A DNA stretch of 64,000 bases, taken from the NCBI GenBank assembly GCA_936911875.1, contig CAKZGB010000011.1:1-64000 (forward strand), given 5' to 3'. A program made the translations under genes and the position numbers. Positions 24,845 through 33,656 of this stretch are shown here, piece after piece; position 1 is the first letter of the stretch; the number at the start of each line of letters is the position of its first letter. Origin of the DNA: an uncultured Lysobacteraceae bacterium. GTDB lineage: Bacteria; Pseudomonadota; Gammaproteobacteria; Xanthomonadales; Xanthomonadaceae. The notes below the pieces were generated by a model. That model made no database searches. It was not told the origin of the DNA and worked only from the letters and a program-made list of their open reading frames with translations.

Positions 24845-25794
24845 AACGCATCGGTCTGGTCGGAGCACGCGGTTACACCGGTGCCGAACTTCTGAAACTC
24901 ATTGCAGCTCACCCGGGGCTGGAGTTGGCGTTCATCAGCTCGCGTGAACGTCTAGGCCAGTCTGTGGACGGGTTCGACCTGCGTTATGTCGATCATGATC
25001 CGCAGGCGCTTGCGCAGATCCCTGTCGATGCCGTGTTGCTTGCGGTTCCCAATGGCAAGGCCGCCATGTATGCCGAAGCGTTTTCGGCCGCTCAACCGGA
25101 CACGGTCATCGTGGATCTGTCGGCTGATCATCGTTTCGATGAGCAATGGGTTTACGGGTTGCCTGAGCATCATCGTGCAGCATTGCGCGGTGCAAGGCTG
25201 ATCAGCAATCCCGGCTGCTATGCCACCGCCATGCAACTGGTGCTGGTGCCGCTGGCACGCGTCGGCTGGTTGGACACAAGCATTCGGCCGCAATGTTTTG
25301 GGGTGTCGGGATATTCCGGGGCGGGTACCACGCCATCGGACAAGAACAATCTCGAGTTACTTCACGACAACCTGATGCCGTACGCATCAATCGGTCATGT
25401 GCACGAACGCGAAGTGTCCCGGCAACTGGGCACGCCGATCGAATTCATGCCCAATGTGGCTGAGTTCTTCAGCGGCATTAGCATGACGGTGAACGTACAT
25501 CTCAATGCGCCGCGCACGGCTGCACAGATGCGGGAGCTGTTGGATGCGGCCTACGCGGATGAGACGCTAATTGAACTGACGGACGCCGCACCATGGGTGC
25601 GCGATATCGCCGGAACGCACGGCGCGCGCATTGGCGGTATTGCCGTCAGTGAGGATGGCCGACGCGTCGTGGTGCACTCGACGCTGGACAACCTGCTGAA
25701 GGGCGCGGCCACTCAGGCGATGCAAAATATCAATCTGGCGCTGGGCGAAGCAGAGCTCGCCGGCATTCCGGGCTTTGAAAGGATGAACAAATGA
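24841..25794 (+). CDS. argC: N-acetyl-gamma-glutamyl-phosphate reductase
   Basis: A 317-aa protein from ATG 24841, overlapping argB/A by 4 nt; the frame is open further upstream but lies inside argB/A. It has the NADP loop GARGYTGAELL (8-18), the catalytic Cys in ISNPGCYATAM near 124, FGVSGYSGAGT, and EFMPNVAEFFSGI. It reduces acetylglutamyl phosphate to the semialdehyde. Its 3' end overlaps argH by 4 nt. No argD (acetylornithine aminotransferase) is in the window, so that step must be encoded elsewhere. Confidence 0.97.
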   Translation: MKRIGLVGARGYTGAELLKLIAAHPGLELAFISSRERLGQSVDGFDLRYVDHDPQALAQIPVDAVLLAVPNGKAAMYAEAFSAAQPDTVIVDLSADHRFDEQWVYGLPEHHRAALRGARLISNPGCYATAMQLVLVPLARVGWLDTSIRPQCFGVSGYSGAGTTPSDKNNLELLHDNLMPYASIGHVHEREVSRQLGTPIEFMPNVAEFFSGISMTVNVHLNAPRTAAQMRELLDAAYADETLIELTDAAPWVRDIAGTHGARIGGIAVSEDGRRVVVHSTLDNLLKGAATQAMQNINLALGEAELAGIPGFERMNK

Positions 25795-27101
25795 CCGCAC
25801 TGCTTTGGCAAAAGCCCGGTGTTAGCGTGGACGCTGAAATTCAGGCATTTTTGGCCGGCGATGATGTGTTGCTGGACCGTGAGCTCATGCGTTACGACAT
25901 CCGTGCCAGCAAGTCCCAGGCGCATTCGCTGCAGGAGCTGGGTATCCTGACGGCGCAGGAGCTGACGTCAATTGAAGCAGTGTTGGATGATCTCGATGCC
26001 GCCTTTGTCGCCGGTGAGTTTGTGCTCGATGCGCGCTACGAAGACATGCACTCGGCCATCGAGTCCTATCTGACCGAACGCTTAGGCGATACCGGTCGCA
26101 AGATTCATACAGGTCGCAGTCGTAACGATCAGGTCCTGGTCGCCAGCCGTTTGTGGCTGCGTGATCGCTTGCAGCAGACCGCCCGTATTGCCATCGACAT
26201 TGCGGAGGTGGCACTGCGCCGCGCCGAGAGCGAGTCGATGCAGCCGATTGCCGGCTTCACCCACCTGCAGCGCGCGATGGTGTCGTCGCTGGGTATGTGG
26301 TGGGGTGCGTGGGCCGAAGCCTTTATTGATAACACCCAACGTGCCTTGGACACGCTGGATTGGATCAACAGCAATCCGTTGGGTTCGGCGTCCGGTTATG
26401 GCGTCAATGTGCGTTTTGATCGCGATGCCGCCAGCGAGCGCATGGGGTTTAATCGCACGCAGCTGATCGCAACCTACGCACAGCTGTCACGCGGCAAGTT
26501 TGAACTGGCAGCTCTGGATGCATTGGGTGCCTCCGTGCTCGACCTGCGTCGTCTGGCGTGGGATCTGAGTCTGTTCGCCAGCCACGAATACGGTTACGTC
26601 AATTTGCCCGCGCAATACACCACCGGCTCATCGCTGATGCCGAATAAGCGCAATCCCGATGTGATCGAGCTGATGCGTGCCAGCTATGCGGCAGTAGCTG
26701 CGGCGCGTGTCGAGATCGAGCAGACGGTGAGTCTGCCCAGTGGCTACCATCGCGATCTGCAGTTCACCAAGGGTTCCATCATTCACGGCTTTGGCCGCGG
26801 ACTGGGTGCGTTGGCTCTGGTGCCGGATCTGCTGCGTAATCTCGAGTGGAACGGCGAACGCATGATCGAAGTGCTGGACGACGGTCTGTACGCCACCGAT
26901 GTCGCGATGGAAATGGCGGCCGCGGGCACTCCGTTCCGTGATGCGTATAAGGCGGCGGCGGATCCTTCGACCTGGTCGGGGCGCACGCCCGAGGCGAGCT
27001 TGAATGCGCGGGTTTCGCCGGGTGGTGCAGGTAACCTGCAGTTGGAAACCTTGCAGGCCCGTCTCGACGGTTTAGCGGAACAGCTCGCCGACCTCGATTA
27101 A
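25791..27101 (+). CDS. argH: Argininosuccinate lyase
   Basis: A 436-aa protein with the fumarase/aspartase signature GSSLMPNKRNPD near residue 280, HTGRSRNDQV, and PIAGFTHLQRAM. It splits argininosuccinate to arginine and fumarate, the last step. It is the last gene of the arg cluster. Its last 30 nt overlap the convergent esterase-like gene tail to tail. The length is slightly short of the roughly 460 aa of E. coli ArgH. Confidence 0.97.
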   Translation: MTALLWQKPGVSVDAEIQAFLAGDDVLLDRELMRYDIRASKSQAHSLQELGILTAQELTSIEAVLDDLDAAFVAGEFVLDARYEDMHSAIESYLTERLGDTGRKIHTGRSRNDQVLVASRLWLRDRLQQTARIAIDIAEVALRRAESESMQPIAGFTHLQRAMVSSLGMWWGAWAEAFIDNTQRALDTLDWINSNPLGSASGYGVNVRFDRDAASERMGFNRTQLIATYAQLSRGKFELAALDALGASVLDLRRLAWDLSLFASHEYGYVNLPAQYTTGSSLMPNKRNPDVIELMRASYAAVAAARVEIEQTVSLPSGYHRDLQFTKGSIIHGFGRGLGALALVPDLLRNLEWNGERMIEVLDDGLYATDVAMEMAAAGTPFRDAYKAAADPSTWSGRTPEASLNARVSPGGAGNLQLETLQARLDGLAEQLADLD

Positions 27102-28325
27102 CGCAAACTCCGTGTCGTCCTGACGGTTCGGGCTGCGACTGGCCGAGAAGGGAAAGTTGTTGTCGTTGGCGATCAGCACACGAGTGCGGCCGACGCGCGC
27201 CACGGTCTCGATGGTCCAGAACGGCATGGCATATTCGTTACCAAAGCCGCCCAGACGCCCCGGATTCTTGATGTGCAGCAGATCCGTCGAGCGCAAAGGT
27301 TCGGCTTGACCCTGTGCGTTCAATCGGACGCGTACCAGCACTTTGTGTAAGGCCGGTTCGCGGAAACACATGGTCTCCGGCGCGTCGTGCGGGCAGGGCG
27401 GTGCGAGCAGGCCTTCGCCATCATCGCGTTCGATCAGTAGCAGCTCGTTGTTGGCGCTCCAGGACAAGGCACCGACGGCACTGCCTTTGCGTAGCGGCGT
27501 GTACGACCAATGACGGCCGGTCCAGCTGCGTTGGCCCAGATCGAATTCCAGAATGGTGAGTGCATCGTTGCCGGGCAGCGGCGCCTCGAGCATGGCGTAT
27601 AAGGTGCGACCGTCGCCACTCACCGCCAACCCTTCAAAGCCTTTAGAACGGCCGATGGCAATCGCGCAATCGGTTGCCGATGTGTCGGCCGAGCAGATGC
27701 GTTGTCCCTCCCGCACAGCCGGATGCACGGCAATGGCTCGGCCATCGGTAGTGAATTCGACCAGATAGGGACCGAACTCATCGCCGATCCACAGACGGTC
27801 ACCAACAAAGCGGAACGACTCGGGATCCAGGTCGGCGCCGCTGAGCCATCCCTCGTTGGATTCCACGGCGAGCGGGAAGGGCAGTACATGGTCAGGATCG
27901 CGCAGATACAGCGTCTCGATGCGGGTCACGGTTCCCTTTTTGAAATCCGGGCGGACGCGCTTCAACGACAACATCGCATCGCGGGAATTGCTTTTGGCAC
28001 CAAAGCCGTTATCGGTGATGGTCCATACCGTGCCGTCTGCCATCCACTGCGCATCGCTGATGCCCTGCAATGGCTGTCCCAGGAGCGGGACGAAGGCGCC
28101 GGTGGGTCGGCCCTTGGACTTGCCTTCGACAGAGTGAATCCGCTCGGTGCGCGTGCCGCTCGTGTATTTGCCGCTAATCCGAAACTCCTGAGGCAGGTCC
28201 GCGGGCAGGGGCAGCGTCGCATTGCGATTGAGCAGGGCGAGGCCCACCAGCTCGCCGCGTGCCGGATCGGCGGCGGAGGCCATCAGAGGGGAAAGTAGCA
28301 ACAAAAGCAGGGCAAATCGGGACAT
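27072..28325 (-). CDS. Esterase-like phytase-family protein, exported
   Basis: A 417-aa protein from ATG 28325; an ATG at 28346 is possible but the signal peptide MSRFALLLLLLSPLMASA begins at the former. The mature protein has the segments GQPLQGISDAQWMADGTVWTITDNGFG, ADLDPESFRF, GDEFGPYLVEF and SKGFEGLAVSGDGRTLYAMLEAP, typical of the esterase-like activity of phytase family (COG4222), a predicted beta-propeller. Its substrate is unknown; periplasmic or secreted location is inferred. Its end overlaps argH by 30 nt. Confidence 0.85.
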   Translation of the reverse strand: MSRFALLLLLLSPLMASAADPARGELVGLALLNRNATLPLPADLPQEFRISGKYTSGTRTERIHSVEGKSKGRPTGAFVPLLGQPLQGISDAQWMADGTVWTITDNGFGAKSNSRDAMLSLKRVRPDFKKGTVTRIETLYLRDPDHVLPFPLAVESNEGWLSGADLDPESFRFVGDRLWIGDEFGPYLVEFTTDGRAIAVHPAVREGQRICSADTSATDCAIAIGRSKGFEGLAVSGDGRTLYAMLEAPLPGNDALTILEFDLGQRSWTGRHWSYTPLRKGSAVGALSWSANNELLLIERDDGEGLLAPPCPHDAPETMCFREPALHKVLVRVRLNAQGQAEPLRSTDLLHIKNPGRLGGFGNEYAMPFWTIETVARVGRTRVLIANDNNFPFSASRSPNRQDDTEFALIEVGELFR

Positions 28326-28387
28326 CAGGTGACTCCGGTAATCCAATCCGATTGTAGAACAGGAAAAAATTGGCGAGGGCCTTTAAA

Positions 28388-29779
28388 ATGGGTGACTATT
28401 CCAATTTCCGGGACCTGACCTTGATCAAGCCTCGTACTGCTGCCGGTGTGATGGAGCTGCTGCCCGCCGAGCAAATGACGTTTCAGCGCCTGCTCGACCG
28501 TATTCGCAGCACCTTTGAACGCTTCGGCTTTGCGCCGATTGAAACGCCGGTTTTTGAACTCACCGAAACCTTGCTGACCAAGAGCGGTGGTGAGACCGAA
28601 CGTCAGGTTTATTTTGTGCAATCCACCGGTGCACTGGCCGAAGGCAAGACGCCCGAACTGGCACTGCGCTTTGATCTGACCGTACCGCTGGCCCGCTATG
28701 TGGCCGAGCACGAGCGCGAACTGGCATTCCCGTTCCGTCGCTATCAGATGCAACGCGTCTATCGCGGGGAGCGCCAACAACGCGGTCGCTTCCGCGAGTT
28801 CTATCAGTGCGACATCGACATCATCGGCAAGGATCAGCTGAGCGTCCGTTACGATGCCGAGCTGCCGGCAGTAATCCACGCGGTCTTTACGGCGCTGGAA
28901 TTCGGCCCGTTTACGATTCAATTGAATAACCGCAAATTGCTGCGCGGATTTTTCAGCTCGCTGAATCTGTCCGACGCGCAACAGCAGGCCCTGATCCTGC
29001 GCGAGATCGACAAGCTCGACAAGCGTGGCGCCGAGGCCGTGATGGCCACCTTGGCCGGTGAGTCCTTCGGCCTGCCGACAGATACCGTGCAGACCATCAT
29101 GGATTTTGTCGGCTTCCGTTCCACCTCGCGCGAGCAGGCACTGCAGCAACTGCAATCACTGCAAGGCAAAGACGCCGAACTGGACGAAGGCATTGCCGAA
29201 CTGCGTTTGGTGATCGAGCAACTCAACGTGCTCGGCGTGCCCGAGTCGGATTACGCGCTTAACTTCTCGATTGCTCGCGGTCTGGATTACTACACCGGCA
29301 CCGTCTATGAGACCTTGCTCGATGAGCATCCTGGCATCGGTTCGATCTGCTCGGGCGGTCGCTACGAAGACCTGGCCGGCTACTACACCAAGTCCAAACT
29401 GCCGGGCGTTGGCATTTCGATTGGTCTGACGCGTCTGTTCTATCAGTTGCGCGAGGCCGGCTTGCTGCCGCCTTCCGGCTCCAGCACTCAAGTGCTGTTG
29501 GCACTGATGGACGAGCGCCCCGAGTCCTCTGCTCACAACCTGCGTCTGGCTTCCATGTTGCGCGATGCGGGCATTAACACCGAGACCGTGTATGAATTCG
29601 GCAAACTCGCCAAGCAATTCAAATATGCGGACAAGGCGGGCATCCGTTTTGTAGCCGTAGTGGGTGACGAAGAGCGCGCCGCCGGCACCGTAACACTCAA
29701 AGACTTGCAGACACAGGAGCAGACCCAAGTGCCTGAATCCGAGCTGGTGGCCCATCTCCAATCGACGGTGCATGCATGA
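28388..29779 (+). CDS. hisS: Histidyl-tRNA synthetase
   Basis: A class II synthetase of about 463 aa. Visible are IKPRTAAGVMELLP, ALRFDLTVPLARYVA, the motif 2 region YRGERQQRGRFREFYQCDIDI, and the histidine loop SIARGLDYYTGTVYE. I chose ATG 28388, preceded by GAGGG 7 nt upstream. Other possible starts are ATG 28370 and TTG 28421, the last matching where xanthomonad HisS proteins begin. It overlaps the downstream ammonia-lyase by 4 nt. Confidence 0.95.
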   Translation: MGDYSNFRDLTLIKPRTAAGVMELLPAEQMTFQRLLDRIRSTFERFGFAPIETPVFELTETLLTKSGGETERQVYFVQSTGALAEGKTPELALRFDLTVPLARYVAEHERELAFPFRRYQMQRVYRGERQQRGRFREFYQCDIDIIGKDQLSVRYDAELPAVIHAVFTALEFGPFTIQLNNRKLLRGFFSSLNLSDAQQQALILREIDKLDKRGAEAVMATLAGESFGLPTDTVQTIMDFVGFRSTSREQALQQLQSLQGKDAELDEGIAELRLVIEQLNVLGVPESDYALNFSIARGLDYYTGTVYETLLDEHPGIGSICSGGRYEDLAGYYTKSKLPGVGISIGLTRLFYQLREAGLLPPSGSSTQVLLALMDERPESSAHNLRLASMLRDAGINTETVYEFGKLAKQFKYADKAGIRFVAVVGDEERAAGTVTLKDLQTQEQTQVPESELVAHLQSTVHA

Positions 29780-31671
29780 GCACGGTGACGCTAGATGGCC
29801 GTTCGCTGACCCGCGAAGGACTGGTTGCCATTGCACGCGGTGCGCGCGTCGATGTGGCGCCGGCACAGTGGGACGCTGTGCAGAAAGCCGCTGACTTCAT
29901 TGCAGAGCAGGTGGCATTGCAGGAACCGATTTACGGTGTAACAACCGGCTTCGGCAGCAACGCGAATCGGCTGTTAGGTGCACATCCCGTTCGCGCAGAT
30001 CGCGATATGGGTGGGCTGCAACTGCACGAAGAGCTGCAGAACAATCTGATCGTGACGCACGCGGTTTGCGTTGGCGAACCGTTTGCGGCCGACGTGGTGC
30101 GCGCCATGATGGCGATTCGCATCAATACCCTGTTGCGCGGTCACTCCGGCATTCGCGTCTCGACCTTGCAGGCGCTGGTCGATCTGCTCAACGCCGATGT
30201 CGTGCCGGTGATTCCGCAGTTGGGCTCCGTTGGTGCCAGTGGTGACTTGGCGCCGCTGTCGCATCTGGCCATTGTGCTGCTTGGTGGCGGCGAGGCCTTC
30301 GTGGATGGTGAGCGCATGAGCGGTGCGCAGGCCCTGCAGCGTCGCGGCCTGCAACCCGTTCGTTTGAGCTACAAGGAAGGTTTGGCACTCAACAACGGCA
30401 CAGCGCAAATGCTGGCCACCGGTGTGCTGGCACTGCAACGGCTGCAGGACATCGCTGATACCGCGGATATCGCCGCTGCAATGACCATCGAGGCCTTTGC
30501 CGGCCGTACGGGTGCCTTTGCCGAGGAGGTTCACGCACTGCGTCCGCATCCGGGTCAGGTCGAAGCGGCGGCGCATTTGCGTCAGTTGCTGGAAGGCAGC
30601 GAACTGGCCGATATTCCGTATCACCGCGTCCCGACCTTTGCCGGTTGGGCGCCCGACAGCTGGCCAACGGCGGAGCTGGCCAAATCGACGTTCGACATCA
30701 GCTGGTGGTGGATCCCGACCGATCAGCGTCACGGTCGTGAAAAGTTCTATACGCGCTTCAGACCCTTCCTTGGCGGCAAGAAGCATCAGCCGCAGGACAG
30801 CTATTCCCTGCGTTGCACGCCGCAAGTGCACGGCGCGTTCCGCGATGCGTTAGCCCAAGCGGCGCGCGTGTTCGACATCGAACTCAATTCGCTGACGGAC
30901 AATCCGATCATCTTCCCCGATGCGGACAGGCCGCACGTCGAGGATAAGGTGATTTCAGCGGGCCACTTCCACGGGATGCCGTTGGCATTGGCGCTGAGTT
31001 ATCTCAAAGCAGCGATCCCGGTGCTCGCATCGATCTCGGAACGCCGTTTGAACAAGCTGGTCGATCCTGCCAATAACGATGGCTTGCCGGCCTTCCTGTG
31101 CGGCAACGAGGATGCGACCGAGTCTGGTTACATGATCGTGCAGTACACGGCTGCGGCGATCGTCAACGATCTGGCGACGCGTGCACATCCGGCGTCGGTG
31201 TATTCGGTGCCGACCAGCGCCAACGCCGAGGATCACGTCTCGATGGGTGCCAACGAAGGCCGTCACGTGCTCTCGATGGCAGAGGACCTAGGCAAGGTTC
31301 TGGGTCTGGAGCTGATGACGGCCGCGCAAGCGCTGGATTGGCGTCGCACCATGATTGAGTCGGCTTGCGAGCTGGCCCGTACCGTCGATGCCGAAGCCTT
31401 CGCCACGAAGTTCCGTCGCAAACCCTTGCCGGGAAGCGAGCAGTGGCCGCAGTTCCTTGAAGAAGTGGATGCGTTGCGCAATGAGCTGGCGCAACTGCGT
31501 ACCGTCGCACCTTCGCCTGCTGTGCAGGCTGCTTTGAAAGCGGTGCGTCAGGAGATTGCGTTCTTGCACCGTGATCGCGCACTGGATGGCGATGTGCAGG
31601 CGGCCGTCCGCATGGAGCGCGAGGGCAAAGTCCTCGCTGCTGTAAAAGCACAAGTGACCGGCGGCCGTTAG
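29776..31671 (+). CDS. HAL/PAL/TAL-family (MIO) aromatic amino acid ammonia-lyase, enlarged
   Basis: A 631-aa protein; bacterial histidine ammonia-lyases are about 510 aa. It has Ala154-Ser155-Gly156 in GSVGASGDLAPLS (forms the MIO group), YGVTTGFG with Tyr53, and NNGTAQML. The selectivity site reads Thr94-His95 (LIVTHAV), closer to HAL (Ser-His) than TAL (His-Leu) or PAL. Two additions stand out: a Trp-rich insert of about 60 residues (276-338, before DSYSLRCTPQVHGA) and about 60-70 extra C-terminal residues. The start overlaps hisS in ATGA. No hutU or hutI is nearby, so histidine degradation is not supported by context. The substrate is open. Confidence 0.85.
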   Translation: MSTVTLDGRSLTREGLVAIARGARVDVAPAQWDAVQKAADFIAEQVALQEPIYGVTTGFGSNANRLLGAHPVRADRDMGGLQLHEELQNNLIVTHAVCVGEPFAADVVRAMMAIRINTLLRGHSGIRVSTLQALVDLLNADVVPVIPQLGSVGASGDLAPLSHLAIVLLGGGEAFVDGERMSGAQALQRRGLQPVRLSYKEGLALNNGTAQMLATGVLALQRLQDIADTADIAAAMTIEAFAGRTGAFAEEVHALRPHPGQVEAAAHLRQLLEGSELADIPYHRVPTFAGWAPDSWPTAELAKSTFDISWWWIPTDQRHGREKFYTRFRPFLGGKKHQPQDSYSLRCTPQVHGAFRDALAQAARVFDIELNSLTDNPIIFPDADRPHVEDKVISAGHFHGMPLALALSYLKAAIPVLASISERRLNKLVDPANNDGLPAFLCGNEDATESGYMIVQYTAAAIVNDLATRAHPASVYSVPTSANAEDHVSMGANEGRHVLSMAEDLGKVLGLELMTAAQALDWRRTMIESACELARTVDAEAFATKFRRKPLPGSEQWPQFLEEVDALRNELAQLRTVAPSPAVQAALKAVRQEIAFLHRDRALDGDVQAAVRMEREGKVLAAVKAQVTGGR

Positions 31672-31680
31672 GCCGCCGGT
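31657..31680. terminator. Terminator-like hairpin at the end of the ammonia-lyase gene
   Basis: A perfect 10-bp stem, ACCGGCGGCC (31657-31666) with GGCCGCCGGT (31671-31680), has a GTTA loop and contains the stop codon. The T-tract after it is short. It lies between this gene and convergent mtnC and may serve both. Confidence 0.6.
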
Positions 31681-31689
31681 TTCAGTGGA

Positions 31690-32379
31690 TCAGATTTCGG
31701 TAAACGCGGTGACGCGGCGATGGCCGTTGCATTGCTCCTCAGTGCGCGGCGTCGGGTAGTCCTGCGGCCGATCCAGCAAGACGGTATCGAAACCGGCCTG
31801 ACGCGCCGCATCGAGCTCAGCGACGATGTCCGACAGAAACAGGATTTCATGGGTGGGCACATCAATGGCCGAAGCAATGACCTGATACGAACTCGTCTCG
31901 CGCTTGCCGCCAACGTCTGTATCGAACCAGCCCGAGAATAGGGGCTGCAGATCGCCGGCTTGGGTATGACCGAACAGCAGCTTCTGCGCCGGCACCGAGC
32001 CGGACGAATACACATACAGTGCAACGCCCGCTGAGTGCCATTGGCGCAGCATCTGCAAGGCATCGTCGTAAACCGGTGCAGTGAAATCGCCGTTGCGATA
32101 ACCGGCCTCCCAGATGCGTCCCTGGATCGCTTTCAGATCGCCTTGCTTGCGGTCTTCGTCAATCCAACGACGTAGGACTTCAATCAGTCCCGTCAGATCA
32201 TCAGCGGCAACGCCTGACTCCAAGGCTACCGCATCAAGACGCTCACGCACCTGCGGATCCTGCGCATTGGCGCGGACAAACGAATCCATCGCCTGGTGCG
32301 CGTACGGAAACAGCACGTCTTTGACGAACGTAATGCTGCTGGTCGTGCCCTCGATATCGGTAACGATCGCTTGGGTCAT
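31690..32379 (-). CDS. mtnC: Enolase-phosphatase E1
   Basis: A 229-aa HAD-family protein. DIEGTTSSITFVKDVLFPY is the MtnC signature (Asp8, Glu10). YSSGSVPAQKLLFGHT and LFLSDIVAELDAARQAG carry the other catalytic motifs. It enolises and dephosphorylates diketo-methylthiopentyl phosphate to acireductone in methionine salvage. It is last in mtnB-mtnD-mtnC and overlaps mtnD by 4 nt. Confidence 0.96.
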   Translation of the reverse strand: MTQAIVTDIEGTTSSITFVKDVLFPYAHQAMDSFVRANAQDPQVRERLDAVALESGVAADDLTGLIEVLRRWIDEDRKQGDLKAIQGRIWEAGYRNGDFTAPVYDDALQMLRQWHSAGVALYVYSSGSVPAQKLLFGHTQAGDLQPLFSGWFDTDVGGKRETSSYQVIASAIDVPTHEILFLSDIVAELDAARQAGFDTVLLDRPQDYPTPRTEEQCNGHRRVTAFTEI

Positions 32380-32933
32380 GCAGCCGACTCCGGCTCATAA
32401 CGCGGGAACTTGGTGGCCCAATCGGTGCCGGTGAAATGACCGACCCAGCCCTCGGGATCTTTAAAAAACCGAATCGCAACGAAGGCCGGTTCGGCGCCCA
32501 TATCAAACCAGTGCAAGGTACGATCCGGCACGGCGATGTAATCGCCCTTGGTGCACACGACCTCGTAGACACGGCCTTCGACATGGAGCGTGAACTGACC
32601 TGCACCGGCAACAAACAGGCGGACCTCGTCCTCGATATGGAAGTGCTCATCGAGAAACTTGGCGCGTGCGGCCTCGCGGTTGGGATTGTCGGGAGCGATG
32701 GACGCCACATCGACCGTGGTGAAGCCATGCTCAGCGACGACGCGATCAATGTCTTCCCGGAACGCGGCAAAGATCTCTTCCTGCGAGGCGCCGGGTTGCA
32801 CATCGGCACGCGGTTGCCATTGCTCAAAGCGAACGCCAATGCGATCGAGCTCGGATGCAATTTCAGCCGCATCCGCCGTGGTCAGGATCGGGTTGTCCGG
32901 CTGGCCCTCGTCATAAATACGCAGACGGCTCAT
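32376..32933 (-). CDS. mtnD: Acireductone dioxygenase
   Basis: A 185-aa cupin. The metal ligands are His97, His99 and Glu103 in HFHIEDEVRLF, and His141 in DRTLHWFD. With Fe it yields the methionine precursor KMTB; with Ni it makes an off-pathway product plus CO. It overlaps mtnB and mtnC by 4 nt on each side. Confidence 0.97.
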   Translation of the reverse strand: MSRLRIYDEGQPDNPILTTADAAEIASELDRIGVRFEQWQPRADVQPGASQEEIFAAFREDIDRVVAEHGFTTVDVASIAPDNPNREAARAKFLDEHFHIEDEVRLFVAGAGQFTLHVEGRVYEVVCTKGDYIAVPDRTLHWFDMGAEPAFVAIRFFKDPEGWVGHFTGTDWATKFPRYEPESAA

Positions 32934-33568
32934 TTTTGCAGCTTCCGCATTTCGAGCTCGCAGGCGAGCAGTGTTTCAAAGGCCTCGAGATGACGACGCG
33001 CCTCATTCATGGAGCGGCCCCATGCATACAGACCATGGCCGTCGATCAGATAGCCCCACATCGGGCCCTTGTCCAACTGTGCGTTGACCTGTGCGGCGAG
33101 GACAGTCATGTCCTGTGTGTTCGGGAACACCGGAACGTCGATCGTTGTCTCGTGCGTGGCCTGACCGGCGAAAGCTTTCAGTAACTCATAGCCTTCGAGA
33201 CGCACGTAACCTTGCGATGCGAAAAAGCGCGAGGCCACGGTCTGATTCACAGAGTGCGTGTGCAGTACGCATTGCACCTCGGGGAAACGCTTGTAAAGCA
33301 TGGTGTGCAGCAAGGTTTCAGCGGAGGATTTTTTGTCGGTGTCGACGGGGTGGCCGTCGAGATCGACCACCATGATTTCGTTTTCGGTGAGGCGACCCTT
33401 GTTGCGGCCGCTAACGGTGATGGCGATGTGGCTCGCATCGACACGTTCGGAAAAATTGGAACTGGTCGCGGGCGTCCAGCCAAGATCGGACAGTTCGCGG
33501 ACATTAACGATGATCTCGCCGGCAGAGTGCGAGAAACGCTTGTAATCGTAGGGAAGTTGGTCAGTCAT
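32930..33568 (-). CDS. mtnB: Methylthioribulose-1-phosphate dehydratase
   Basis: A 212-aa class II aldolase-family protein from ATG 33568; the open frame extends to 33730 but the extension lies across the upstream terminator. Zinc ligands are in VLHTHSVNQT and the later IDGHGLYAWG; PATSSNFSER and VSGRNKG are conserved. First gene of mtnB-mtnD-mtnC. mtnA (isomerase) is not in the window, but mtaD at 8157 would supply an earlier step. The minus-strand -10 box TACACT lies 7 nt before the ATG, so the mRNA may be leaderless. Confidence 0.95.
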   Translation of the reverse strand: MTDQLPYDYKRFSHSAGEIIVNVRELSDLGWTPATSSNFSERVDASHIAITVSGRNKGRLTENEIMVVDLDGHPVDTDKKSSAETLLHTMLYKRFPEVQCVLHTHSVNQTVASRFFASQGYVRLEGYELLKAFAGQATHETTIDVPVFPNTQDMTVLAAQVNAQLDKGPMWGYLIDGHGLYAWGRSMNEARRHLEAFETLLACELEMRKLQK

Positions 33569-33575
33569 GGGCACT

Positions 33576-33581
33576 AGTGTA
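33576..33581 (-). promoter_or_regulatory. Candidate -10 box of mtnBDC, leaderless start
   Basis: TACACT on the minus strand at 33581-33576, with 7 nt to the mtnB ATG and no ribosome site between. The -35 region (near 33598-33603, TTAATC) is weak. Confidence 0.4.
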
Positions 33582-33605
33582 ACGAATCCGTAGTTAGGAT
33601 TAACG

Positions 33606-33634
33606 AAAAAAACGGCGCCACACTGGACGCCGTT
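33606..33634 (-). terminator. Terminator after the APC permease
   Basis: On the minus strand AACGGCG (33634-33628) pairs with CGCCGTT (33617-33611), followed by seven Ts (33612-33606). It separates the permease gene from mtnBDC. Confidence 0.88.
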
Positions 33635-33656
33635 CTCGGATGCAACTGAGTCGCAA

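Noticed and set aside
33569..33656. SAM or other riboswitch before mtnB or near the permease
   Set aside because: The region is only 88 bp, holds the permease terminator and the mtnB -10 candidate, and has no multi-helix leader.
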